Shown: one piece after another, positions 14,189 to 20,433 of the stretch
How positions within the stretch are numbered: position 1 is the stretch's first letter
Layout: each line of letters begins with the position of its first letter
The notes under the pieces: model-generated
The model's database searches: none
What the model was told of the DNA's origin: nothing
Seen by the model: the letters and a program-made list of their open reading frames with translations, nothing else
Source: Bacillota bacterium
GTDB taxonomy: Bacteria > Bacillota > Clostridia > Clostridiales > Clostridiaceae
DNA: 20,433 bases
Reading direction: 5' to 3'
Assembly (NCBI GenBank): GCA_023427705.1
Contig: JAEZAL010000338.1
Coordinates: forward strand, 1-20,433
Translations under genes and position numbers: made by a program

Positions 14189-14195
14189 TAATATG
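14189..14195 (-). promoter_or_regulatory. Possible sporulation-type -10 upstream of the Gly/Cys-rich gene
   Basis: CATATTA on the minus strand matches the CATnnTA core of forespore sigma-G promoters, and CATATTAT is a partial match to sigma-E. It lies 42 bases upstream of the ATG. The -35 region (AGTGAAAC about 17 bases upstream) is only a loose match. It is weak evidence on its own in such AT-rich DNA. Confidence 0.25.
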
Positions 14196-14265
14196 TTTTC
14201 TACAGCTATTGTTTCACTAAAATAAATTAAATTTGAATAATATTAGCTAAATATGTTAAAAATAA

Positions 14266-14293
14266 AAGAGGATACGATAATTAGTATCCTCTT
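14266..14293 (-). terminator. Second of tandem terminators after the HesB-like gene
   Basis: A perfect 10-base stem, AAGAGGATAC / GTATCCTCTT, has an 8-base loop and is followed on the minus strand by TTATTTTTAA. It backs up the hairpin at 14306-14336 and separates the HesB-like gene from the Gly/Cys-rich gene. Confidence 0.75.
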
Positions 14294-14305
14294 AATATTA
14301 TGAAG

Positions 14306-14336
14306 AAAGAATGAGTTACTTTGTAACTCATTCTTT
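14306..14336 (-). terminator. First of tandem terminators after the HesB-like gene
   Basis: A perfect 14-base stem (14306-14319 with 14323-14336) has a TTT loop and starts 12 bases after the stop codon. The minus-strand tail is only moderately T-rich (TCTTCAT). The plus-strand tail is TTTTATTG. Confidence 0.75.
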
Positions 14337-14347
14337 TTATTGTACTT

Positions 14348-14623
14348 TTATAAACTTCTTATATAAAAACCATTATTATATACTTCTTTATCATACTTTA
14401 TTTCAATTCCATCACATAATCTTTCATCTTTTTTGGATACTACAAAATTAATTCCATCTATTAAAACTTCAATATCATCTTCTGATACATAATCTGCATA
14501 AATATCATAAGCTGGTTTTCCACAACCTACTGCAGTTACTTTTATTCTTATATTATTATTTGTACTTTTTTCTAATACTTCCATTAAAGCTAATTTTGTT
14601 CTTTCGTTAAATAATATTTTCAA
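14348..14623 (-). CDS. HesB/IscA-like iron-sulfur family protein
   Basis: This 91-residue protein resembles the Fe-S_biosyn (HesB/IscA-like, PF01521) fold as seen in clostridia. It has an N-terminal helix (NERTKLALMEVLEKS), then KVTAVGCGKPAYDIY with Cys34, a DIEVLIDGINFVVSK strand pair matching the VDGI-x-F segment of the family, and ERLCDGIEIKYD with Cys70. The classical A-type Cys triad is incomplete: the terminal CxC is absent, as in other single-domain clostridial members, so cluster carrier activity is uncertain. The likely start is TTG at 14623, preceded by GAAAGGAAG at correct spacing. A TTG at 14659 would add 12 residues but has no ribosome binding site. It is divergent from the ferritin-like gene, with promoters in the 100-base gap, and followed by tandem terminators. 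Confidence 0.7.
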   Translation of the reverse strand: MKILFNERTKLALMEVLEKSTNNNIRIKVTAVGCGKPAYDIYADYVSEDDIEVLIDGINFVVSKKDERLCDGIEIKYDKEVYNNGFYIRSL

Positions 14624-14646
14624 TTTTATCTTCCTTTCTATAAATA

Positions 14647-14676
14647 TTGAATATGACAAAATTATATCACTATAAT
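14647..14676 (+). promoter_or_regulatory. Promoter of the ferritin-like gene, overlapping a divergent promoter
   Basis: TTGAAT (14647-14652), an 18-base spacer and perfect TATAAT (14671-14676) point to a transcript start near 14683. This supports the TTG 14724 start with its GGAG at 14711-14714. On the opposite strand TATAAT at 14666-14661 could be the -10 of the HesB-like gene, so the two promoters interlock. Confidence 0.5.
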
Positions 14677-14723
14677 ATTTTGTTTCATATAATATGATAA
14701 TAGTATTTTATGGAGATGATATA

Positions 14724-15242
14724 TTGAAAAGAGATTATATAGATTCAAAAACTAGTTGTTCAATTATGCTGCCTTACCCTGAAATTGATATTAAAGAGAT
14801 AAATTTTAATTACGTAAAAATGATAAAAAAGTGTTATTGTGGATTATATTCGGAGTTAACTTTAATGAATCAATATAATTACCAACAATTAATAATTGAC
14901 CCATATTTAAAAATAATTTTTAAAGAAATCTCAAAAGTTGAAGAAGAACACTTAAATATCCTTGGAAATATAATAATAGCCTTAGGTGGGGATGCTACCT
15001 ATACTATATCTAAAAAAAATAAAACTTTCTATTGGAATTCTAGATTTATAAATAATGATACTTCATTAAAAAATATACTTATAAATAATATTAATAATGA
15101 ATTAGAAATAATAAAAGAATATAGGAAAATTGCTTCTATTATAGAAAATGAAAGTATAGTTGCTATTCTTAATAGAATTATATTGGATGAAGAGCTTCAT
15201 ATTAAATTGTTTAATACTATTTACAAAAATGAAATCCATTAA
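14724..15242 (+). CDS. Ferritin-like diiron protein
   Basis: This 172-residue protein has a four-helix ferritin-like pattern. Metal ligands can be read as Glu44 in GLYSELTLMNQY (helix 1), Glu73-x-x-His76 in VEEEHLNIL (helix 2), a Glu in NNELEIIKEY (about 126-132, helix 3), and Glu156-x-x-His159 in DEELHIKLF (helix 4). The two ExxH motifs and their spacing fit rubrerythrin, manganese catalase or similar diiron/dimanganese proteins. The rubredoxin domain of rubrerythrin is missing. It may remove peroxide or hold metal in the cytoplasm. The preferred start is TTG at 14724 because TGGAG lies 9 bases upstream; ATG at 14694 would add ten residues, lies almost at the transcription start and lacks a ribosome binding site. 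The first ~30 residues contain Cys and Pro and no motif known to me. Confidence 0.75.
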   Translation: MKRDYIDSKTSCSIMLPYPEIDIKEINFNYVKMIKKCYCGLYSELTLMNQYNYQQLIIDPYLKIIFKEISKVEEEHLNILGNIIIALGGDATYTISKKNKTFYWNSRFINNDTSLKNILINNINNELEIIKEYRKIASIIENESIVAILNRIILDEELHIKLFNTIYKNEIH

Positions 15243-15283
15243 TATTAATTTATTTTTTTGTTTTATTAATTTATTAATTATGT

Positions 15284-15289
15284 TATAAT
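15284..15289 (+). promoter_or_regulatory. Candidate -10 element of the gene at 15349
   Basis: A perfect TATAAT lies 60 bases upstream of the ATG; the -35 region is T-rich without a clear TTGACA. Between the two, ATTGTT / AACAAT (15304-15320) can form a small hairpin in the leader. Confidence 0.4.
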
Positions 15290-15348
15290 GACTTTGATAT
15301 TATAATTGTTTATTTAACAATATTTCTTAAATAAAAGGAGTTTTAATT

Positions 15349-15765
15349 ATGGGTTTCAAAGATAAAATGAGTAAATACTTTACAGATGCATATATGCAAA
15401 AATATGGTGATAGAATGACTAGTACTGCAGGAACAGTGTTATCTGCAAAAATAGAAGAAAAAAACATATTAGGAATTATAAGAATATTAACTGCTCATAT
15501 TTTAATTAAGCCAGATATGGGAAAAGGTGTAGTTAAAACTCAATACAAAGTTAGAAAATGGTTTAAAAAGCCTACTTTTATTGATGTTAAGCAAGGTCAT
15601 AAAGTAATAATTATGGGAATCGAAGGTGAAAAAGGTAAAGCTGATTCAGAAGTTATCACTATTTCAAATATAGCTAATTTAACTACTAAAAAAGATTTAC
15701 AACCATTCGATCATAGTCAATTAAAGAAGGCTAGACAACAAGCAACAAGAATGAGAGCAAGATAA
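15349..15765 (+). CDS. Small basic clostridial protein of unknown function
   Basis: This 138-residue soluble, strongly basic protein is one I recall as a conserved hypothetical in clostridia but cannot name. The N-terminus is amphipathic (MGFKDKMSKYFTDAYMQKYGDRM). Residues about 28-115 alternate beta strands: VLSAKIEEKNILGIIRILTA, then KTQYKVRKWFKKP, then GHKVIIMGIEGEKGKADSEVITI. These suggest a small OB-like or similar beta-barrel. The tail, SQLKKARQQATRMRAR, is highly positively charged. That tail could bind nucleic acid or acidic membrane lipids, but this is inference. There are no transmembrane segments or Cys. ATG at 15349 follows AAAGGAG. It has its own promoter-like TATAAT and a terminator at 15776-15802, so it is monocistronic. 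Confidence 0.75.
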   Translation: MGFKDKMSKYFTDAYMQKYGDRMTSTAGTVLSAKIEEKNILGIIRILTAHILIKPDMGKGVVKTQYKVRKWFKKPTFIDVKQGHKVIIMGIEGEKGKADSEVITISNIANLTTKKDLQPFDHSQLKKARQQATRMRAR

Positions 15766-15775
15766 ATAATAATTT

Positions 15776-15802
15776 TTAAGGAGCGTACAAAACGCTCCTT
15801 AA
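15776..15802. terminator. Intrinsic terminator after the small basic protein gene
   Basis: A perfect 11-base stem, TTAAGGAGCGT / ACGCTCCTTAA, has a 5-base loop and a T-rich plus-strand tail. It is 10 bases after the stop codon. Confidence 0.8.
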
Positions 15803-15845
15803 TTTATTTTAAACATTTAAAATTAATATTTTATATAAAACAATA

Positions 15846-15868
15846 AAGGAGCTGGTTAACAGCTCCTT
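15846..15868 (-). terminator. Intrinsic terminator of the cysteine desulfurase-thiI operon
   Basis: A 9-base stem, AAGGAGCTG / CAGCTCCTT, has a GTTAA loop and lies about 38 bases after the thiI stop on the minus strand, followed there by TATTGTTTTA. The T-run is interrupted, so efficiency may be moderate. Confidence 0.65.
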
Positions 15869-15905
15869 AGTTAATATCTATTTTACATTGATGCCTACAC
15901 ATTTC

Positions 15906-17060
15906 TTAGTTAAATACTACAACTTCTGTTTCTTCAATTGCCTTATTAACTAATTCCTCTATATTTAAAACTTCTTCAGATTTTCTTATTAACTCTAATC
16001 TTGGTTTAGTCTTAGGATGTTTTGGAACAAATATTGTACAGCAATCTTCGTATGGTAATATAGATGTTTCATAAGTATCAATTTCTCTTGCTATATCCAT
16101 AATATCTGTTTTATCCATAGCTATTAAAGGTCTAAATACTGGTCTATCAGCGCAATCATTACTTACTATTAATCCTTCCATAGTTTGACTTGCAACTTGA
16201 CCTATACTTTCCCCTGTAGCTACTGATTGAATTCCATTCTTTTCAGCTAAAGCACAAGCTACTCTCATCATAAATCTTCTCATTATTATAGTTAATTCAT
16301 CTTCTCTGCAACCATTGATTATAGCCATTTGTATTTCTGTAAATGGTACTATATGTAAATTAACTCTTTCAGTATAATTTGATAATATCTTAGCTAAATC
16401 TTTTACCTTATCCTTAGCTCTTTCAGAAGTATATGGATGGCTATGATAGTACACACAGTGTAATTCAACACCTCTTCTAGCCATTAAATATCCGGCAACT
16501 GGTGAATCAATTCCTCCAGATAACATAAGCATAGTACTTCCATTCATTCCGTATGGAAGTCCTCCAACACCTTTGATTTTATCCTTTGTTGTATATATAT
16601 ATGCCTTTTCTCTAATTTCAATATTTACTAAACACTCTGGATTTTTAACCTTAACTTCTAATCCATTCATATTATAAACTACATAAGCTCCTACTTCTTT
16701 AGATGTTTCTAAAGAGTTTTTTTGGAAAGCCTTATTAGCTCTATTAGTTTCTATTTTAAAGTTTTTAGGATTAGCTTCTCTAACTTTATTTAATGCTTCT
16801 TCCTTTATAGCTTGCATATCCATAGGAACTTCAGTTACTATGCATACTTCAGCTACTCCAAATACCTTTTTTACTCTTTCAGCTGCTTCTTCAATATTAT
16901 CAGCTTTAATGAAATATCTTCCTTGATCAGAAATTAAAGAATATTCTATACCCTTTAACTTTCTTTTTATATTATCTCTTAGTTTTTTTTCAAACTTATT
17001 TCTATTTAATCCCTTTAAAAATATTTCTGATGCATATTTTACTAATATTAACTTATTCAT
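15906..17060 (-). CDS. thiI: tRNA 4-thiouridine synthase ThiI
   Basis: This 384-residue protein adenylates U8 of tRNA and transfers sulfur to form 4-thiouridine. The order is an N-terminal ferredoxin-like domain (about 1-60), a THUMP domain (about 60-165), and a PP-loop ATP pyrophosphatase domain with MLSGGIDSPVAGYLM (179-193). The motif EDCCTIFVPKHPKTKPRL (about 338-355) contains a conserved Cys pair. The C-terminal rhodanese domain of enterobacterial ThiI is absent, which is normal for Gram-positive forms that take sulfur from a dedicated NifS-like desulfurase. That partner gene is directly upstream, overlapping by four bases (ATGA). ATG at 17060 follows GAGGAG inside the end of the upstream gene. 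A role in thiamine synthesis is not needed here and is uncertain without the rhodanese domain. Confidence 0.96.
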   Translation of the reverse strand: MNKLILVKYASEIFLKGLNRNKFEKKLRDNIKRKLKGIEYSLISDQGRYFIKADNIEEAAERVKKVFGVAEVCIVTEVPMDMQAIKEEALNKVREANPKNFKIETNRANKAFQKNSLETSKEVGAYVVYNMNGLEVKVKNPECLVNIEIREKAYIYTTKDKIKGVGGLPYGMNGSTMLMLSGGIDSPVAGYLMARRGVELHCVYYHSHPYTSERAKDKVKDLAKILSNYTERVNLHIVPFTEIQMAIINGCREDELTIIMRRFMMRVACALAEKNGIQSVATGESIGQVASQTMEGLIVSNDCADRPVFRPLIAMDKTDIMDIAREIDTYETSILPYEDCCTIFVPKHPKTKPRLELIRKSEEVLNIEELVNKAIEETEVVVFN

Positions 17061-18202
17061 CTTTTAACTCTCCTCAAAAATGTTAATGAACTTTTTAGTA
17101 CTTCTATAACTTTATCAACTTCTTCTTTTGTATTATTTTTAGAAAATGAAAATCTAATAGCACTTTCAATTTCAGCTTTGTTTAATCCTAAAGCTTTTAT
17201 AACATAGCTTCCTTGAATTGCACTTGTCTTAGAAGTGCAAGCTGAGCCTGTAGCAACATAAATATCATTTTCTTCTAATAAGTGTAGAAGTACTTCTGCC
17301 CTTACTCCAATGAAAGATACATTTAAAATATAAGGACTAAAATCAGTCCTTGCAGGACTATTAATTCTTATATTGTTTATTTCTCCCAATTTATCTATCA
17401 TATATTCTTTAAGAATACTTACACATTCAAAATTAGAATTTATGTTTTCCATAGTAATTTCAGCTGCTTTATGTAAACCAATTATTCCTGGCACATTATG
17501 TGTTCCACCTCTTATGCCACTTTCTTGGCTTCCACCACTAATTAATGGATTTAAAACTATACCTTTCTTAACAAAGGTAAATCCAACCCCTTTAGGCCCA
17601 TGTATCTTATGTCCTGCTACTGTTAACATATCAATATTCATTTTTTTAACATCAATATTTAACTTTCCATAAGATTGAACTGCATCTACATGAAATCTAG
17701 CCCTAGTACTATTTTCCTTTATTACTTTCCCTATACTTTCAATATCTTGAATTGCTCCCATTTCATTATTTACGTGCATAATTGAAACTAAAACAGTATC
17801 CTTTGAAATTGCATTCTTTAATTCTTCTAAGGATATCTTTCCCTCTTTATCAACATTTAAATACGTAACTCTAACACCATTTTTTTCAAGTTCTTTATAA
17901 GTATTTAAAACTGAATGATGTTCAAAGATAGTAGTTATAACATGATGTTCAGGTTTTACTATTCCTTTAATTATTAAATTATTTCCTTCACTTCCACCTG
18001 ACGTAAAATATATTTCATCCTTAGATGCATTTATACTTTTTCCTATAAAATCCCTTGCCTCAGTTATTCTTTTTTCAGCTTTTATTCCTATTTTATGGAG
18101 AGATGATGGATTGCCGAAATATTCCTCCATGGCCTTTGCTGTTTCTTCTATAACTTCTTTATAAGGTTTTGTAGTTGCACTATTGTCAAAGTAAATTTCC
18201 AA
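17057..18202 (-). CDS. Cysteine desulfurase (NifS family), ThiI partner
   Basis: This 381-residue PLP enzyme removes sulfur from cysteine to give alanine and an enzyme persulfide. Visible features are YFDNSATTKP (4-13), GNPSSLH (30-36), TSGGSEGNN (67-75), EHHSVL with His95-96, HVDAVQS (171-177), AGHKIHGPKG with PLP Lys199, and GSACTSK with catalytic Cys322. The mobile loop is short, as in group II-like NifS rather than SufS. It starts with TTG at 18202, with AAGGAGG (18217-18211) at 8-base spacing. The gene overlaps thiI by four bases; in Bacillus the equivalent NifZ-ThiI pair makes 4-thiouridine, and the same role is inferred here. There is no iscU or iscR neighbour, which argues against a general Fe-S assembly role. 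Confidence 0.93.
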   Translation of the reverse strand: MEIYFDNSATTKPYKEVIEETAKAMEEYFGNPSSLHKIGIKAEKRITEARDFIGKSINASKDEIYFTSGGSEGNNLIIKGIVKPEHHVITTIFEHHSVLNTYKELEKNGVRVTYLNVDKEGKISLEELKNAISKDTVLVSIMHVNNEMGAIQDIESIGKVIKENSTRARFHVDAVQSYGKLNIDVKKMNIDMLTVAGHKIHGPKGVGFTFVKKGIVLNPLISGGSQESGIRGGTHNVPGIIGLHKAAEITMENINSNFECVSILKEYMIDKLGEINNIRINSPARTDFSPYILNVSFIGVRAEVLLHLLEENDIYVATGSACTSKTSAIQGSYVIKALGLNKAEIESAIRFSFSKNNTKEEVDKVIEVLKSSLTFLRRVKR

Positions 18203-18289
18203 ATCTTATCCCTCCTTTAGAATTTCACAATAGATTTAAACTTAATATAACAAATTTTTAATAATAAATAAAGGTTAACAATAAAAAAA

Positions 18290-18320
18290 GGAGATAAATA
18301 TCATTATAGATATTTACTCC
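18290..18320 (-). terminator. Intrinsic terminator of the threonine operon
   Basis: Stems GGAG/CTCC and TAAATATC/GATATTTA stack with one bulged A and a 6-base loop, and the right arm starts inside the stop codon region of the ACT-domain gene. On the minus strand it is followed by a seven-T run, an almost ideal terminator. It separates thrC-thrB-ACT from the cysteine desulfurase operon. Confidence 0.85.
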
Positions 18321-18751
18321 ATTGCTATAAACTCTACTTTTTCAACATCATTTATTTTAGATAACCCTTCAATTAAATTAGTTAAATCTCCATTAATAGT
18401 TGAAATATCAATAGTTAAGCTTACATTTGCCTTTTTATTCATAGGTATACCTTGATTAATTGTTATTATGCTTCCACCCTCTTCAGAAATATAATTTAAT
18501 ATTCCTGATAATACACCTTTAATATCATTAATAATTAAATTTATTGTTACTTTCTGCCCTTGATTTGTTTCTACTAATTCAAAAACCATATCCTTATACT
18601 TATAATATACACTTCTGCTAATATTAACAGTCTTTGCAGCTTCAGTAACATCTTTTACTTTACCTTCCTTTAGTAGTCTTTTTGCATCAACTACTTTTTC
18701 ATAAACATCAGGTAAAGCTTTTTTATCTACAATCAAAAAATTACTCTTCAT
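18314..18751 (-). CDS. pheB: ACT domain-containing protein (UPF0735, PheB-like)
   Basis: This 145-residue protein has two parts. Residues 1-60 form an N-terminal helical region that includes an HTH-like segment, VTEAAKTVNISRSVYYKYKD (35-54). Residues about 68-145 form a C-terminal ACT domain (VTINLIINDIKGVLSGILNYISEEGGSIITINQ and onwards). ACT domains bind amino acids to control metabolism. UPF0735 members are found next to threonine or phenylalanine pathway genes, and their exact role is not settled. ATG at 18751 uses AAAGGTGAT within the end of thrB, so the genes overlap by 11 bases and are probably translationally coupled. An upstream ATG at 18772 adds seven residues but lacks this ribosome binding site. 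It is the last gene of the threonine operon. Confidence 0.88.
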   Translation of the reverse strand: MKSNFLIVDKKALPDVYEKVVDAKRLLKEGKVKDVTEAAKTVNISRSVYYKYKDMVFELVETNQGQKVTINLIINDIKGVLSGILNYISEEGGSIITINQGIPMNKKANVSLTIDISTINGDLTNLIEGLSKINDVEKVEFIAME

Positions 18752-19646
18752 TTGTATCACCTTTATATACAATAGCCCCCAAATTATCTATGGAAAGCTC
18801 TTGAGTTTTCCAAGTAATATTTTCCTCTTTTAAAAATTCTCTTATCTTATTAATTATTTCTTTATCATTGTCTTTTATAATAACCATAATTGTTGGTCCT
18901 GCCCCACTTAAAAAACAACTTAAAGCACCTAATGATATACATTTATTATAAACCAACTCAAAATTTTCAATTAATGGACTCCTGTATTTTTCATGTATAG
19001 CATCCTTACATCCATATTTCAATAATTTATAATTACCATTTGCAAAAGCTGAAATCATTAAAGATACTCTACTTATATTGTATATTGCATCTTTAAAACT
19101 AACTTCCTTAGGCAAAACTTTTCTTGCCATTGATGTGGATAGTTCAAAATCAGGAACTATAGATATAAAGCTAACACCGCTTTTTATATCAATTTTGTTA
19201 TATACAGGCTCTCCATTTTCTACTACTGATACAACCATACCTCCAAATAAAGCTGGAGCTATATTGTCTGGATGTCCTTCTATCTCCACTCCAATTTTAA
19301 ATAATTCATCAATACTTAATGGATTTCCCATAATATGATTTGCCCCTAAAAGTCCAGCTACTATACAAGTAGAACTTGATCCAAGGCCTCTAGATATAGG
19401 AATATCTTCTTTTATTAAACTTATTTTTAGCCCTTTATAATTATACCTACATTTTTCAAAACAAGTTATCATAGATTTATAAACAACATTTTCTTTATTA
19501 GAAAACTCGTCTTTAAATCCGTAAAATTTAACTTCATTTTCTTCTTGTGAAAATTCAAATTCATTATATAAGTTAAAAGCTATTCCTAATGTATCAAATC
19601 CTGGTCCCATATTTGCTGATGTAGCTGGTACTCTAACCCTAATCAT
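18741..19646 (-). CDS. thrB: Homoserine kinase
   Basis: This 301-residue GHMP-family kinase phosphorylates L-homoserine with ATP, the step before threonine synthase. It begins VRVPATSANMGPGFDTLG (3-20), contains the ATP-binding PISRGLGSSSTCIVAG (83-98), GHPDNIAPALFGG and the C-terminal CFLSGAGPTIMVI motif of the family. The length and all motifs fit a functional enzyme in the cytoplasm. ATG at 19646 overlaps the thrC stop by eight bases, and GGAGATAAT in the thrC end is the ribosome binding site. The ACT-domain gene overlaps its 3' end, so thrC-thrB-ACT are one transcript. No leader or T-box can be judged because the operon start lies outside the window. Confidence 0.96.
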   Translation of the reverse strand: MIRVRVPATSANMGPGFDTLGIAFNLYNEFEFSQEENEVKFYGFKDEFSNKENVVYKSMITCFEKCRYNYKGLKISLIKEDIPISRGLGSSSTCIVAGLLGANHIMGNPLSIDELFKIGVEIEGHPDNIAPALFGGMVVSVVENGEPVYNKIDIKSGVSFISIVPDFELSTSMARKVLPKEVSFKDAIYNISRVSLMISAFANGNYKLLKYGCKDAIHEKYRSPLIENFELVYNKCISLGALSCFLSGAGPTIMVIIKDNDKEIINKIREFLKEENITWKTQELSIDNLGAIVYKGDTNEE

Positions 19647-20433
19647 TATTATCTCCTAAGAATTTCATTAAAGCATTTTTTAATTCATTAACTTCTGAAG
19701 TATAATTATGAATAATTTCTTTTTCTTCTAATCCATGAAGATTCTTAGGTACATCAACCTTAGAATAATCGTATATCTTTTCTATTGCTTTAAAATCATC
19801 AATTTCATTACAATTAAGTCCTAATGAATTTAATATACTTCTTGGGAATTTATATGGACTTGCTGTTGAAGCAATTAAATATGGAGTTTGATCCTTTGTA
19901 TCACTTATATATTTATTTAAAACCACATATGCTACTGCAGTATGTGTATCAATCAAGTACCCCTTTTTATTATATAATTCCTTTATTGCTTTATAAACTT
20001 CTTCAGTGTTAGCATAATTACCATAAAAATCTTTTAAATTCTCTTTTATTTTATCATTAATAGTATATATACCTTTAGAATTTAATCCATCCATTAAATT
20101 CTTTATTTCATTACAGTCCCTGCCACTTGCTTCAAATAATAATCTTTCTAAATTAGAAGAAACTAATATATCCATAGAAGGAGATTCTGTTAAAATAAGC
20201 TCTCTTCTTTTATCATAAATTCCTTTATTAAAGAAGTCAGAAAGAACATTATTTTCATTAGATGCGCATATAAACTTTGCAATAGGAAGCCCCATTTCCC
20301 TTGCATAATATGCAGCAAGTATATTCCCGAAATTACCAGTAGGAACTACTACATTTATTTTTTGCCCCTTTTCTATTTGTTGCTTATTGACTAATTGAAA
20401 GTATCCATAAAAATAATAGACTATTTGTGGTAT
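19639..20433 (-). CDS. thrC: Threonine synthase, C-terminal part (cut by window edge)
   Basis: This open frame runs from the right edge, in phase with no start codon, to TAG at 19639; 264 residues are visible. ThrC turns O-phosphohomoserine into threonine with PLP. The segment VVVPTGNFGNILAAYYAREMGLPIAKFICASNENN (about residues 29-63 of the visible part) is the characteristic PLP-phosphate loop of the long, E. coli-like threonine synthase type. Later LLFEASGRDCNEIKNLMD and TAVAYVVLNKY also fit. An ATG at 20295 lies inside the protein and is not the start. The missing N-terminal half would contain the PLP lysine. It overlaps thrB by eight bases, in line with coordinated expression. Confidence 0.93.
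   Translation of the reverse strand: MPQIVYYFYGYFQLVNKQQIEKGQKINVVVPTGNFGNILAAYYAREMGLPIAKFICASNENNVLSDFFNKGIYDKRRELILTESPSMDILVSSNLERLLFEASGRDCNEIKNLMDGLNSKGIYTINDKIKENLKDFYGNYANTEEVYKAIKELYNKKGYLIDTHTAVAYVVLNKYISDTKDQTPYLIASTASPYKFPRSILNSLGLNCNEIDDFKAIEKIYDYSKVDVPKNLHGLEEKEIIHNYTSEVNELKNALMKFLGDNND

Noticed and set aside
1..20433. Search for defence islands, prophage, transposons, toxin-antitoxin pairs, tRNA or rRNA genes
   Set aside because: No integrase, transposase, restriction, Cas, toxin-antitoxin or structural RNA signature was found; the gene content is ordinary clostridial chromosome.

Overview
The window is about 20 kb of very AT-rich, densely coded chromosomal DNA from a low-GC Gram-positive anaerobe, most likely Clostridium sensu stricto. 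The basis is strong AGGAGG-type ribosome binding sites, frequent TTG starts, intrinsic terminators, and clostridial families (DegV, DUF3783, DUF975, UPF0735, NifS-ThiI). I see no rRNA, tRNA, CRISPR array, phage gene or transposase. Most genes are on the minus strand.

Left part (1-3400): the 5' end of a CcdA-type membrane protein leaves the window on the minus strand. It is followed by a DegV/FakB fatty-acid-binding protein (+). A convergent minus-strand pair comes next (a PF06541/CmpB-like membrane protein and a DUF3783 protein), then a cation diffusion facilitator (+) whose best-supported start codon is AUA.

Metal region (3418-6538, minus): a compact four-gene operon encodes a full-length COG0523/CobW GTPase, a half-length COG0523 protein without the CxCC motif, a YcgR-type permease with an extra CDCGC loop motif, and its YcgQ/DUF1980 partner. 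It looks like a metal-handling module, and the adjacent CDF exporter and downstream Ca2+/Na+ antiporter continue the cation theme.

Middle (6697-13277): a 540-residue membrane-anchored protein of unknown function, a DUF975 membrane protein, an unlisted 39-residue Cys/His-rich small protein with a consensus ribosome binding site, a CaCA antiporter, deoC, and a DUF4003-dinB operon.

Right part (13446-20433): a Cys-rich protein with a Gly/Cys repeat tail (possibly a spore-surface protein), then a divergent pair of a HesB-like protein and a ferritin-like diiron protein sharing a compact promoter region. A small basic clostridial protein of unknown role follows. Next is the cysteine desulfurase-thiI operon, expected to make 4-thiouridine in tRNA. 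The window ends in a tightly overlapping thrC-thrB-ACT-domain operon for threonine synthesis, with thrC cut by the window edge. The most notable items are the Gly/Cys-tail protein, the 39-residue peptide, the AUA start, the paired full/half CobW proteins, and a long nested hairpin after degV.
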